A model generated the notes under the pieces. It worked only from the letters and a program-made list of their open reading frames with translations. It was not told the DNA's origin and made no database searches. The translations under genes and the position numbers were made by a program. This document shows, piece by piece, positions 43,782 to 52,985 of a stretch of DNA of 64,000 bases (positions are counted from its first letter, which is position 1; each line of letters opens with the position of its first letter). Origin of the DNA: Datura wrightii (taxonomy: Eukaryota; Streptophyta; Magnoliopsida; Solanales; Solanaceae); NCBI GenBank assembly GCA_035772735.1, contig JASDFA010000007.1, positions 86,699,501 to 86,763,500 on the forward strand, read 5' to 3'.

Positions 43782-46157
43782 TTGGTGGAATCTTACTTAG
43801 AGCCAGAACGTGAATTGCATAGTCAACGTAGAGAAGCTCTTCGGAAGAAGCTGCAGTTGCTCAAACAGTCTACGATGGAGCAACCCAATCCACCAGTTGT
43901 ACGGGCAGTGTTAGTGCCCGAGGAAGTAGCAGCCAGGCCGGTTCGCGAGGTGGCAATCCCACACACTAATAATGTACATTCCAGCATCCGCAAACCAGAG
44001 CCTGGGGGGAGATTTGAGTTAAAGCAAAATATGGTGCAACTTTTGCACACGAGCGGGCAGTTCACCGGTCTCCCTCACGAAGATCCGCAACAACATCTCC
44101 AGAACTTTTTGGAGATAAGTGACACGTACATACCCGCTGGAGTGTCACCTGATTATGTTCGGCTCACCTTATTTCCATTTTCCTTATTGGGTGAAGCCAA
44201 GAGGTGGTTAAAAGCTGAACCACCCAACTCAATATCAACGTGGGATGATCTTGCAAAGAAGTTCTTGATCAGATTTTTCCCTTCAGGTAAAACAGCTAAA
44301 CTTAGAAGTCAGATTCTAAGTTTTAAACAGAGGGAAGGAGAAAATCTTTATCAAGCCTGGGAAAGATTCAAGTCCATGTTGCGGGACTGTCCTCATCATC
44401 ATCAGTCAAATGAGGTGTTGGTACACACTTTTATTGAGGGTTTGGAACCCCACACTAAAATTTTGTTAGACTCAGCAGCTGGAGGGCAAGCGCTGGAGAA
44501 GACTTATGAAGAGTTGTACACTTTGCTCAACCGAATCTCACAAGGCAATCCGGAATGGAATGCAGATTCTTCAAGGGGTGGAGCAAGGAAAGCAGCGGGA
44601 GTGTTCGAAGTGGATGGATTCACAGCTATCGCTACACAGATAGCTGCTTTGCAAAATCAGTTAAACACTCACTTCAGCACTATGAATTTGAACCAGTCTT
44701 CAGCCTCAGTTAATGCAGTCCAACAGATGTGGTGTGAAGTGTGTGGTAGTAGTGAGCATTCAGCTGAGTGCTGTGGTGCAAATCCTGATTCTGTCAACTT
44801 TGTGGGCAATGCACAGAGGAATCAACAGCAGTTTGGTGGTAGCTACAACTCGAATTGGAGGAATCATCCGAATTTTTCGTGGGGTAGCAACAATCAACAA
44901 GGCCAAGGTTCAGGGCAGGGTATGCACAGAAACCAAGGAGGGAAACAAGGCTATCAAAATCAGTTCAGAAATCACAATGCCCCTCCTCCACCACCATCAC
45001 CGACTATTGAGGAAATGTTCAAGACCATGATTGCCAACCAGGCACAATTGCAGGCTGACTACGTCAAACTGGCAGCCGAAGTAAAGAACAATCAATTGGC
45101 AACTAAGGCTCTTGAATATCAGTTTGGGCAATTTGCTAGTGCCCAAAATACTAGACCCAGGGGAGGACTACCTAGCGACACGGATCCAAATCCTAAGCAG
45201 GTAAATGCAGTGACCACGAGGAGTGGTTTACAATTAAAGGAGGTGGAACCTGAAAGACCGCCTCAGAAGTCAGGAGCAGTAGATGTTGAGGGAGAACAAA
45301 CCTCAGATACGGGGAAGACCAAAGAAGCTGAACCAGCAAGGCCTCCACCCCCGTTCCCTCAACGACTTAAGAAACACAAGGAGGAGGCGTGTCTCCAGAA
45401 ATTCATGGAGGTACTCAAACAGGTACATGTTAACTTACCTCTTGTTGATGTCTTGCAGGGTGTGCCGAAATATGCAAAGTATATCAAATACATCGTGGCC
45501 AACAAAAGTCGCTTGACTGAGTATGCCACGGTGGCTTTAACAGAGGAATGCACATCCCGTATTCAGAACAGGTTGCCCACTAAACTAAAGGATCCTGGAA
45601 GTTTTACCATCCAGCTGACGATTGGGCAAAGTATCCGAGCTCGTGGGTTATGCGACTTGGGGGCAAGTATAAATCTGATGCCATCTTCGGTATTCAGAAA
45701 GTTAGGGCTAGGGAGTCCTAGACCCACAACAGTGATCTTGCAGCTAGCAGACAGGTCCTTAGCTAAGCCGGATAGCATTGTTGAGGATGTGCTAGTGCAG
45801 GTAGGCTCCCTCATTTTTCCGGTAGATTTCATTGTTCTGGATTTTGAACCAGATGCAGAAGTCCCATTTATTTTGGGACGACCATTTTTGGCAACCGGAA
45901 AGGCATTGATCGATGTAGCTGCGGGTCAACTCACAATGCGAGCACACGACAAGGTTGAGGTGTTCGACGTGTACAAGGCACCTAAGCTCCCAACTGTCTA
46001 TAAGGAACTCTCGGTGATCAACGTGATTGATCATGGGAATGCAAATGGAGTGAGTGATTCCCGAGAGTTACGAGGTAGGCCACCAGACGAGGTTGAGAAC
46101 TACTGGGGAGATGACCATGATCGGGACAAATCGTCCATCTCCCTAGTAGACACATGA
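43782..46157 (+). CDS. E6 Gag-protease
   Basis: 791 codons counted from TTG at 43782; the first ATG is codon 32 (43875, MEQPNPP). The coding-like sequence before that ATG suggests a non-AUG start or a spliced leader. Gag domain about 127-235 (GEAKRWLK, FLIRFFPSGKTAKLR, LYQAWERFK, FIEGLEPHT). CCHC knuckle C318-C321-H326-C331. Aspartic protease near the end, active site D625 in DLGAS, with ILGRPFLAT downstream. The frame stops about 160 residues after the active site, exactly where RT would start in an autonomous Athila-like element. Gag would form particles and the protease mature them; polymerase must come from elsewhere. Confidence 0.9.
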   Translation: MVESYLEPERELHSQRREALRKKLQLLKQSTMEQPNPPVVRAVLVPEEVAARPVREVAIPHTNNVHSSIRKPEPGGRFELKQNMVQLLHTSGQFTGLPHEDPQQHLQNFLEISDTYIPAGVSPDYVRLTLFPFSLLGEAKRWLKAEPPNSISTWDDLAKKFLIRFFPSGKTAKLRSQILSFKQREGENLYQAWERFKSMLRDCPHHHQSNEVLVHTFIEGLEPHTKILLDSAAGGQALEKTYEELYTLLNRISQGNPEWNADSSRGGARKAAGVFEVDGFTAIATQIAALQNQLNTHFSTMNLNQSSASVNAVQQMWCEVCGSSEHSAECCGANPDSVNFVGNAQRNQQQFGGSYNSNWRNHPNFSWGSNNQQGQGSGQGMHRNQGGKQGYQNQFRNHNAPPPPPSPTIEEMFKTMIANQAQLQADYVKLAAEVKNNQLATKALEYQFGQFASAQNTRPRGGLPSDTDPNPKQVNAVTTRSGLQLKEVEPERPPQKSGAVDVEGEQTSDTGKTKEAEPARPPPPFPQRLKKHKEEACLQKFMEVLKQVHVNLPLVDVLQGVPKYAKYIKYIVANKSRLTEYATVALTEECTSRIQNRLPTKLKDPGSFTIQLTIGQSIRARGLCDLGASINLMPSSVFRKLGLGSPRPTTVILQLADRSLAKPDSIVEDVLVQVGSLIFPVDFIVLDFEPDAEVPFILGRPFLATGKALIDVAAGQLTMRAHDKVEVFDVYKAPKLPTVYKELSVINVIDHGNANGVSDSRELRGRPPDEVENYWGDDHDRDKSSISLVDT

Positions 46158-46167
46158 GCATAAAGGT

Positions 46168-46215
46168 TGTCGAGCCGCGACGTTAAACCAGGCGCTGCAC
46201 CGGAGGCAACCCGTG
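46168..46215 (+). promoter_or_regulatory. E6 double hairpin after gag-protease
   Basis: Hairpin 1 TGTCG-AGCCG-CGACG (46168-46182, one T-G wobble), linker TTAAACCAGGCGCTG, hairpin 2 CACCGG-AGGCAA-CCCGTG (46198-46215, one C-C mismatch). Begins 11 nt after the gag-protease stop codon. Counterparts in E3 and E7. Confidence 0.78.
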
Positions 46216-46483
46216 AAAAATATTTTTTTTCTTTCCTTAGTGTAAAGTTTTTCTTTTATTCTATTTTATTTCCTTTTTCTTGACTAGGCTTAGATTTGCA
46301 TTTTAATTAGTAATTTTTATTTTATTTATTTTTTTTAGTAGGGAATCTATGAATTTAATCAATTTTTGTTTAGTGAGGTGATTTTCAGGTATACCGGAGG
46401 AAAAATACTTGGAATCGAGGAAACGAGGCGAGGTATGAAAAATAAAATTTGATGGTGAAACAGAGCACTGGCGCGTTGGCACC

Positions 46484-46684
46484 GTGTCACGGAGGCAATA
46501 CTCCGCGTTGACCTCCGTGACACGTTGAAGGCGAATCTGGAATTTTTTTAAATTTCAGTAAGCCAACGCGTTGGCTCCGTGTCACGGAGGAGGGGCTCCG
46601 CGTTACCCTCCGTGACACGTTGCCCTTATTCCAGTGCCGGGTCACACCGGGTTTCCGGGTGACCCGCGTGTTTCTTTTAAATAA
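46484..46684 (+). promoter_or_regulatory. Internal promoter-like block ahead of E6 ORF3
   Basis: Two perfect inverted repeats with GTGTCACGGAGG arms (46484-46495/46512-46523; 46579-46590/46607-46618). They are followed by a GC-rich hairpin CGGGTCAC/GTGACCCG (46638-46666, with CCGG inner pairing) and an AT-rich TTTAAATAAA (about 46675-46684). This repeats the order of the LTR promoter. E7 has the same block. Promoter activity is inferred. Confidence 0.5.
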
Positions 46685-46819
46685 ACCCCCGATTTTCGCC
46701 CAAATTTCCCCATTCCTTCTACCCTCCGCGACCAAACACCCATTCCCCTACCCCCAAGCTCCGTGCCACGTTGATAGGCAAGGAAAACGTCAAGTTTTTT
46801 TCGGTTCTTCAAATCCAAG

Positions 46820-47529
46820 GTATGTTTTCATCTTCTATCTCAAATTTCTGGCGAGTTTTGTCACTTTTGAGCATGTGAGGTGAGATATATCACCCTAGGT
46901 AAAAAAATTAAACATGATGTGAATTATTTTGTGATTGATTATGTTCGGATTATTGTAGTTGACGTTTGAACTTATCGATTGATTGAATAATTCAATATTG
47001 ATTGTCGAATTGAGTTCTAGGGCTTGGGTTGTTGGATTTTAACGTGGGTAACTTGATAGTTTGATGAAATTGGTGCCTGGGTGTGTTTAGTAGTTGAGAT
47101 AAGTCGTGGTAACTATTGTTTAATTGTGGAAAGACGACTAATTCTCAAATTTTTGTGGGGAAGTGCATAATATGTGAATTGGTTGAATTGCTTAGATTAG
47201 TTGTATATAATAGGTTTGTATTGTTGTTCTTATTTCTGTTGTGGTTATTATTGCTAAGTGCTATGGGTGAATAGCTGTCGATAGGAGGATTGGGTTAGCT
47301 GTATGAAGTCTGAGTAGTTCGCTAGCCGTTATGCTGTCGAAATTTTGTGAACGCACTAAGCAACATGTTTATAGTTGATTGTGTTTGGGGGTGTAAATAG
47401 AGTTATCCTTGCTAAAATGTTGTAGATATTGTTAAAGACTAAGTGTGGGGTAAATTTTGTTTAACCCGACCTTAGCCGAAGCTAACAAGTTTTTAGCTTA
47501 ATATTGTGCTTGTCTGTGTAAATTGACAG
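46820..47529 (+). other. Likely intron in the E6 ORF3 leader
   Basis: Donor AAG|GTATGTTTTC at 46819/46820 and acceptor TTGACAG ending 47529, five bases before the ORF3 ATG; 710 AT-rich bases between. E7 keeps both sites (62636 down to 61932, 705 bases). The acceptor could also serve a splice from an upstream donor. Confidence 0.55.
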
Positions 47530-47534
47530 GTACA

Positions 47535-48755
47535 ATGGCTAGCCGACAAGATAAAGGCAAGGGTGCCTCAACCTCAGGCACCGGTAGAAAGAGAATGAGA
47601 CTGGGCACTGCTGTCCCAGCTGCACCTGCTGTTCCACGCGGTCAACACCGCCGATACGGAACACGATGGGTCACCGACGAAGGGAAGAAATGGTATAATA
47701 AGCACAAGGAAAGCAAATACTTCCCGGAGGAATATATTGCAAGGGAACCACTTGCACAGGAGTTCCCTCGCATGGTGCAGAGGATTGAGGCAGCTGGGCT
47801 CAGTTTTATTTTTCAGGAGCCCAAGGAGTGCAACCTTCACTTGGTCCGGGAATTCTACGCCAACTGGAACCCGGCCATCAGGAGCCATACTATTAAAATC
47901 AGAGGGCAGATTGTCACTCTGGAACCCCAGCAGCTGAATGCCATCGTTGGAGCGCGGGACACAGACGCCCACGTTCTCCGCCAGCTCAATATCACCCCAC
48001 CGTACGCCGACATCAGACGTACGTTGTGTGGGGCTCGATCCACAGCCCGATGGAGGAGATACAAAGAGAGGGGTTACCACCAGACTCTGCCTTATTCGCA
48101 GATGAACAGGGAGGCCAGAATCTGGCTAAAAATGGTATGTTCGTGTTTGATCCCGGGAGTGCATATGACAGACGTGACCCGGGACCGTGTCTGCCTGGTG
48201 TATGCCCTTATGAAAGGGCTTGAGATTAATGTGGGGGCGGTTATAATATCCGCCATGAAGAGAGCCAGACTACACCAGGGCCACAGATACGGGTTTGGCG
48301 GACTCATCACCACCTTCCTCCGAGGCCTTGACATCGAGGAAGAAGCTTTGGATTACATTCCGCAGTTGGAGCGGAGGGCCCTTGATGTGACAAAAACCAA
48401 GGCCCCCGACACTACACACGGACCTGTGCTGACTCTGGGCGAGCGACATGCTCGTGACGACCAGTATATGGCCCATATGTTCGGCATGCAGATGCTGCAG
48501 CTACAGATAGGTGGGAGACCAGCCACCGAGGATGAATTATGGCAGCTGGAACTGGACTACCCCTTCGGCGAGAACGCCAGAGCTTTATGCAAGGTGGGGC
48601 CAGCCTTTATGGAGCCGACTGACGACGATGTCCCTACTGATGAGGAGACACGTCATGAGGACTCTGATGTAGAGTCCGATGACGGCGATGGAGCTGATTC
48701 AGATATGGGCGACGAGGCCGCAGCACCGGATGAGGAAGTCGAATATTTCGACTAA
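47535..48755 (+). CDS. E6 ORF3: putative plant transposon protein (Transposase_32-like region)
   Basis: 406 codons from ATG at 47535 (MASRQDKGKG). Basic, Ser/Gly-rich N-terminus (about 1-40), then a globular region whose word LVREFYANWNPAIRSHTIKI and following LEPQQLNAIVGA resemble the region annotated in plants as putative plant transposon protein; the middle is helical. The C-terminal 50 residues are strongly acidic (Asp/Glu). Despite the family name no catalytic triad is evident to me. It occupies the env-like ORF3 position of Athila elements but I see no signal peptide or membrane segment. Intact here, stopped once in E7. Role unknown. Confidence 0.75.
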   Translation: MASRQDKGKGASTSGTGRKRMRLGTAVPAAPAVPRGQHRRYGTRWVTDEGKKWYNKHKESKYFPEEYIAREPLAQEFPRMVQRIEAAGLSFIFQEPKECNLHLVREFYANWNPAIRSHTIKIRGQIVTLEPQQLNAIVGARDTDAHVLRQLNITPPYADIRRTLCGARSTARWRRYKERGYHQTLPYSQMNREARIWLKMVCSCLIPGVHMTDVTRDRVCLVYALMKGLEINVGAVIISAMKRARLHQGHRYGFGGLITTFLRGLDIEEEALDYIPQLERRALDVTKTKAPDTTHGPVLTLGERHARDDQYMAHMFGMQMLQLQIGGRPATEDELWQLELDYPFGENARALCKVGPAFMEPTDDDVPTDEETRHEDSDVESDDGDGADSDMGDEAAAPDEEVEYFD

Positions 48756-50653
48756 GCAGGGAGTTCCACCACCCAAAATTTTGTGCTTTGTATTTTTGTG
48801 AACACTGGGGACAGTGTTCGATTTAAGTGTGGGGTGGGGAGTAGTTAGGTGCTGGGTCATAGGCTCTAAACTTGCTGTATAATTCTTCGTTGACGTTATG
48901 TATGCCTGTGTTTTCCCTGTTGTTGTGAACTGATTTGTGATGTATGTGTATATATTTGTGTTGTGGCTAATGATGTGTGTTTTGAAAGTTATGGTTGCAC
49001 TTGTAAATATTTTGTAAATTTTATAAATTTTTTTTTTCTCTCTATCGATATGATTGATATTTTTCAAAATTTTTGCGAAACGATTTTGCATTTATCAACA
49101 TAGTTTGCAAATATTTTCTATCGAAATGATCGATGTGTTGCAAAAATTTTGAAGTTTTATTTTTGGGTTTCTCGGAGTTTGTTTTCGGTTCTTTTACCGA
49201 GAATAGTCCCATTGGACCGATGTCATAGTTAGTGACCATTCCCTATGATGGATGGATGACGACCGTTTTAAGGGAAATGTAGTCGATAGGAGTAGATTTT
49301 TTTTTAGTTTCTTTAGTGGATTGCATCAATAAACTGTAGTGCTTATGGTTGCTAAAATTTCATTGCGTGTTGTAATTGATGTTCGAAATGTGAAAATGAT
49401 TCGTTGGAAAGCATGCAATTGTGTAAATATGTTGAGTTACCTAGGCTAGAGAATTTGGTTCATTATGATTGAGGCTTAATCTTGAATTCATGTAGTTGAC
49501 TAATTAAAGAGTCTGTGAATGCGTCTTGATTCGAGCATGTGCATAAAGTGTGAGTGAGGTTTTGCTATTCCATGTCATTGTGAATTGTCTAGAACTTGCC
49601 TGGTGTGTATACAAAACGAAATGAAGGAGGTGTAGTGTTGGAAAGGATGTAGGCATTTCTTTGTTTTAACCGTTAGTTTCCATTTTTTTTCTTGTCAAAT
49701 TCTACCTTTTTATATGTTGTATATACTAGTCAGCCTGTTGAGCCTTTAGCCGATTTCTTTCTTTTGTCCAGAATTGTATGGACTAAGCTTTATTCCTTCT
49801 TTTCATTAGCCTTAAAGTCTATAAGAAACTCTTAAGCGCTTATAAAGAACAGAAAATTGTTTCCCAAAGTGTTAAAGAGTGAAGAGAGTGAAAACAAGCA
49901 GAGTGAAGAAAGAAAAGATGATGTGGATGAGGCACTTGTTGTAATTAAATGATAGTGAGGGTACATGAAAAACCCTTTGTTTTGTGTCAAGTGTGCCTGA
50001 TGAAATGGGCTGTATGAAAGCAAACCAGCATGAATGGGAGAAAAAGAGAAAAGATAGGAACAATGTCCATGAGTCGATGGGGATGAGTTGAAAAGGCGCT
50101 TAAGGATGCTAGCGACTGTTATTGGCTAAACCAATATATATACTAGATCCATAGCCCAGTTACAACCCATTTAAAAGACCTATTTGATCCTACATTGCAT
50201 TTCTTTATATTAGTGGAGTAATACACTAAGGGCAAGCCTATGGGTCATGACATGATGCATGTGAATTCTTTTGGGAGAGAGAGTGAAATTAATTGTTATA
50301 TGCCCCTACTTGCATGTTTGTGTGCTGCACGAACAGAAAAGGGAAAGTTCTCTCGAGTTGTGAGGGTACATGCTTGATGAAAGATTGCTTTTCGTGTCGG
50401 ATTTCTTTATTAAGTTGATTTGCATGAGTTTGCTGATATCAAGAATCAATTCTTAAAAGTCTAGGAAGCCTCAATGTATTAAGGTCATTGTCTTGTACGA
50501 CCAAGCATGTTTTCTTCATGATTTGCAAAAATCGAATAATCGGTATGAATGTAACGTAAATGGTTGCACCATAGTGACAAAGGTTGAGATGTGATGTGCA
50601 TGATTTGTGTATGTGTTGTTCGAGGACGAACAAGGATTTAAGTGTGGGGTAAG
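48756..50653 (+). other. E6 non-coding 3' tail
   Basis: No supported ORF. AT-rich with the word AAGTGTGGGGT both at 48826 and at the PPT. Resembles E0, E3 and E7 tails. The last 1077 bp (49577-50653) is duplicated at 41084-42161. Confidence 0.8.
50616..50653 (+). promoter_or_regulatory. E6 AGGA hairpin and PPT
   Basis: TTGTTCG-AGGA-CGAACAA (50616-50633), then GGATTTAAGTGTGGGGTAAG to the LTR at 50654. Confidence 0.88.
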
Positions 50654-52113
50654 TGATCTTGGGCAGATTTATATGCCCAAGTGATACTCAAACGTACCAT
50701 TTTTACCTTGTTTGTTGTGCAATGTGTATATAATATCATGTATTTGGTAATAAAATGCGAATTTATACTAACCAACATGATTAGCATTTGTTTTGCAGGA
50801 TAATGTGATTTTTAGGAGCAAAAATGTGTGTTGGAACTATGTCGGAGTTGGACTTGGATGCGAGCGTGGAAAAGACCTCTGATGGCACATTTTACACTGG
50901 CTCCGCGATGGCGCCGTGCCACGCTGCCATCGCGGTAGTACACTGCCTGGAGAGGAAATTAAGTGGCAGATTCCAGTGAGGCATCGCGACAGCTCCGTGG
51001 CACGGAGACAGGCCTCCGCGATGGCCTCCGTGCCACGTTGAAGCCAATTATCCGGACCCTGAAATTTCCAGAGAAGGTCCGCGTCCACGCCGTGTCACGG
51101 AGGCCGTGCTCCGCGTTGGCCTCCGTGACACGTTGCTTGTTATTCCGGGAAAAATTTCCCACTAGTATAAATAGCACACTTAGGTTATTTTTAAAGGGGT
51201 CTTCTTTTAGTTCTAGTTTTTAGCAGAGTTCAGGAGTGGAGAGAGGAACGTGGTTTTGTGGCAGTTGAAGAATAGAAAAGATAAGAGTTTTCTTCTCTTC
51301 CCTTCTTCTTTTCCTTCAATTGTATGCATGATTTACACTCATTCTAGGACGATTAATCCAAGAATGAGTGGCTAATTCCTTTCTTGCTGAGGTTTTGAAC
51401 TTGTGTAATGATTATTGGTAATAATTGATATGGTTTCTTCTTCTTCTTGCATATTGTTCTATTAATTCTTGTGCTTAGTACATTCTTGATTGGCCACCAT
51501 TAATGTATATCTAAAAAGTCCAATTTCACTCGAGAGAGCATGAAATTGGAAAGTTGTGAATTAATAGGGTATTGTTCTTAACTTGATTTGGGAAAATTGG
51601 GTTTTGATGTGCTTTCTTGATAGAAATATACTTGAAAGCCGTATTAGTCAATTTAGGAACCGGAATTATAGTGTTAGGTCATAAATTTCATTTGATCACA
51701 GAAATGTAGACGAATGGTTTATGATTCTAAAGTGAAATTAAATACGGAAGTTTTAATTTCTAGGCAAACGTTCTTGACTAGCAATATGAAGAAGAAGATG
51801 ACCAAATTATCATAATTATCAACTCCATTACTCGTTCTTAACCTTGGCATGAGCATATCCATTGTCTGAATTCAACGTAAATAATAGTTGTTAAGTTTAG
51901 TATATAATTAGTTTAGAAACAAAACTCCCTAAATTCTTGATTGGATAGTTGTTAGCATAGTTAGAAATAGAATAGAAATATAGTGAACTAGGAAATTTTG
52001 CATATCCAGAGCAGCCTCCTTGGATCGATACTTGGCTACTTAGCCACTTTATTACTTGTTTGACCACGTACACTTGCGTGTCGGTTTTTAACACATACCG
52101 AACCAGCCGGACA
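50654..52113 (+). repeat. E6 3' LTR
   Basis: Direct repeat of 42162-43621. Promoter hairpin 51092-51131 and TATAAATA 51166-51173. Ends CCGGACA, next to E5 RNase H codons. Confidence 0.95.
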
Positions 52114-52740
52114 AGCTTCTTAAGGACTATGACACGAGTGTCCATTATCATCGGGGCAAGGCCAATATAGTAGCGGATGCCTTTAGCAGACTGTCCATGG
52201 AGAGTGTGTCTCATGTGGAGGATGGGAGGAAGGAGTTAGCAAAGAATGTCCATAGGCTTGCTCGTTTAGGGCTCGCCTTGTTGACTCGGCAGACGGTGGT
52301 GTTATGTTCAGAATGGTTTAGAATCTTCATTGGTGACCAAGGTCAAGGCTAGGCAAGACAAGGATCCTATCTTGGTAAAACTGAAGGAAGTAGTGCAAAA
52401 TCAGAAGGCGGAGTGGGCAAGGTGGAATATGAGTTGGATCTATCAGTAGAGTCAGCTTCGATACATCCAATTTTCCATGTGTCTCTATTAAAGAAGTGCA
52501 TTGGTTACCCGGCCTTGGTTGTTCTGGTATAGATCATATGAGTGAAAGATAACCTTAGCTATGAGGAGGTTCCAATTAAGATCCTTGATTGTCAGGTTGG
52601 GAAGTTAAGGAACAAAGAAGTGGCTTCAGTGATGGTTTTTTTGGAGGAATCAGCTTGTTGAGGAAGCTATGTGGGAAGCTGAAGCAGATATGATGGCTAA
52701 ATACCCGCATCTTTTCCCTACCAGCTCAGTTCCAACATGA
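52114..52740 (+). pseudogene. E5 RNase H end fused to chromodomain-like tail; integrase core deleted
   Basis: RNase H resumes with LLKDYDTSVHYH and GKANIVADAFSRLS, then the linker (ARQDKDPI, VVQNQK). At about 52420 the text jumps to the integrase C-terminal side (YELDLSVESASIHPIFHVSL), followed by SYEEVPIKILD and WEAEADMMAKYPHLF in shifting frames. The whole HHCC and DDE core is absent, so this copy cannot integrate itself. Confidence 0.82.
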
Positions 52741-52950
52741 GGTATCAGTTTTCTCCTTAGTACTCTATTTAGTTTCCTGTTAAGTTCACGTATCTCAGTT
52801 CCTTTCATGTTTTAACATGTATGTATGAATCATGAATTCAGTTCAATCATGTATTTCAGTCCGGAGTTAGTCACTTTGTCAGTTTCTAGCTTCAGATAAT
52901 CAGTATTTGAAATTTCAGTTCTTTTCCCAATATTCCAGTATGTTTAATCC

Positions 52951-52985
52951 ACATTCGAGGATGACTCTTCCTAAGGGTGATATAT
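52951..52985 (+). promoter_or_regulatory. E5 AGGA motif (decayed hairpin) and PPT
   Basis: Left arm ACATTCG and loop AGGA are intact (52951-52961); the right arm is damaged. Purine-rich CTAAGGGTGATATAT leads to the LTR at 52986. Confidence 0.65.

Larger units (their letters stand above)
42162..52113 (+). mobile_element. E6: young non-autonomous Athila-like element (gag-protease plus ORF3)
   Basis: LTRs 42162-43621 and 50654-52113, both 1460 bp, with about 9 differences (0.6 percent). tRNA-Asp PBS, intact gag-protease frame, no RT, RNase H or integrase, then a second ORF and PPT. The left side is a truncated tandem unit (41084-42161) in place of host flank, so no target duplication can be checked. 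Lies inside E5 RNase H. Confidence 0.93.

Noticed and set aside
47535..48755. ORF3 as a DNA transposase that moves a separate element
   Set aside because: No terminal inverted repeats or DDE-type motif seen around it; it lies in phase within an LTR element and is shared by E6 and E7 at the same place.
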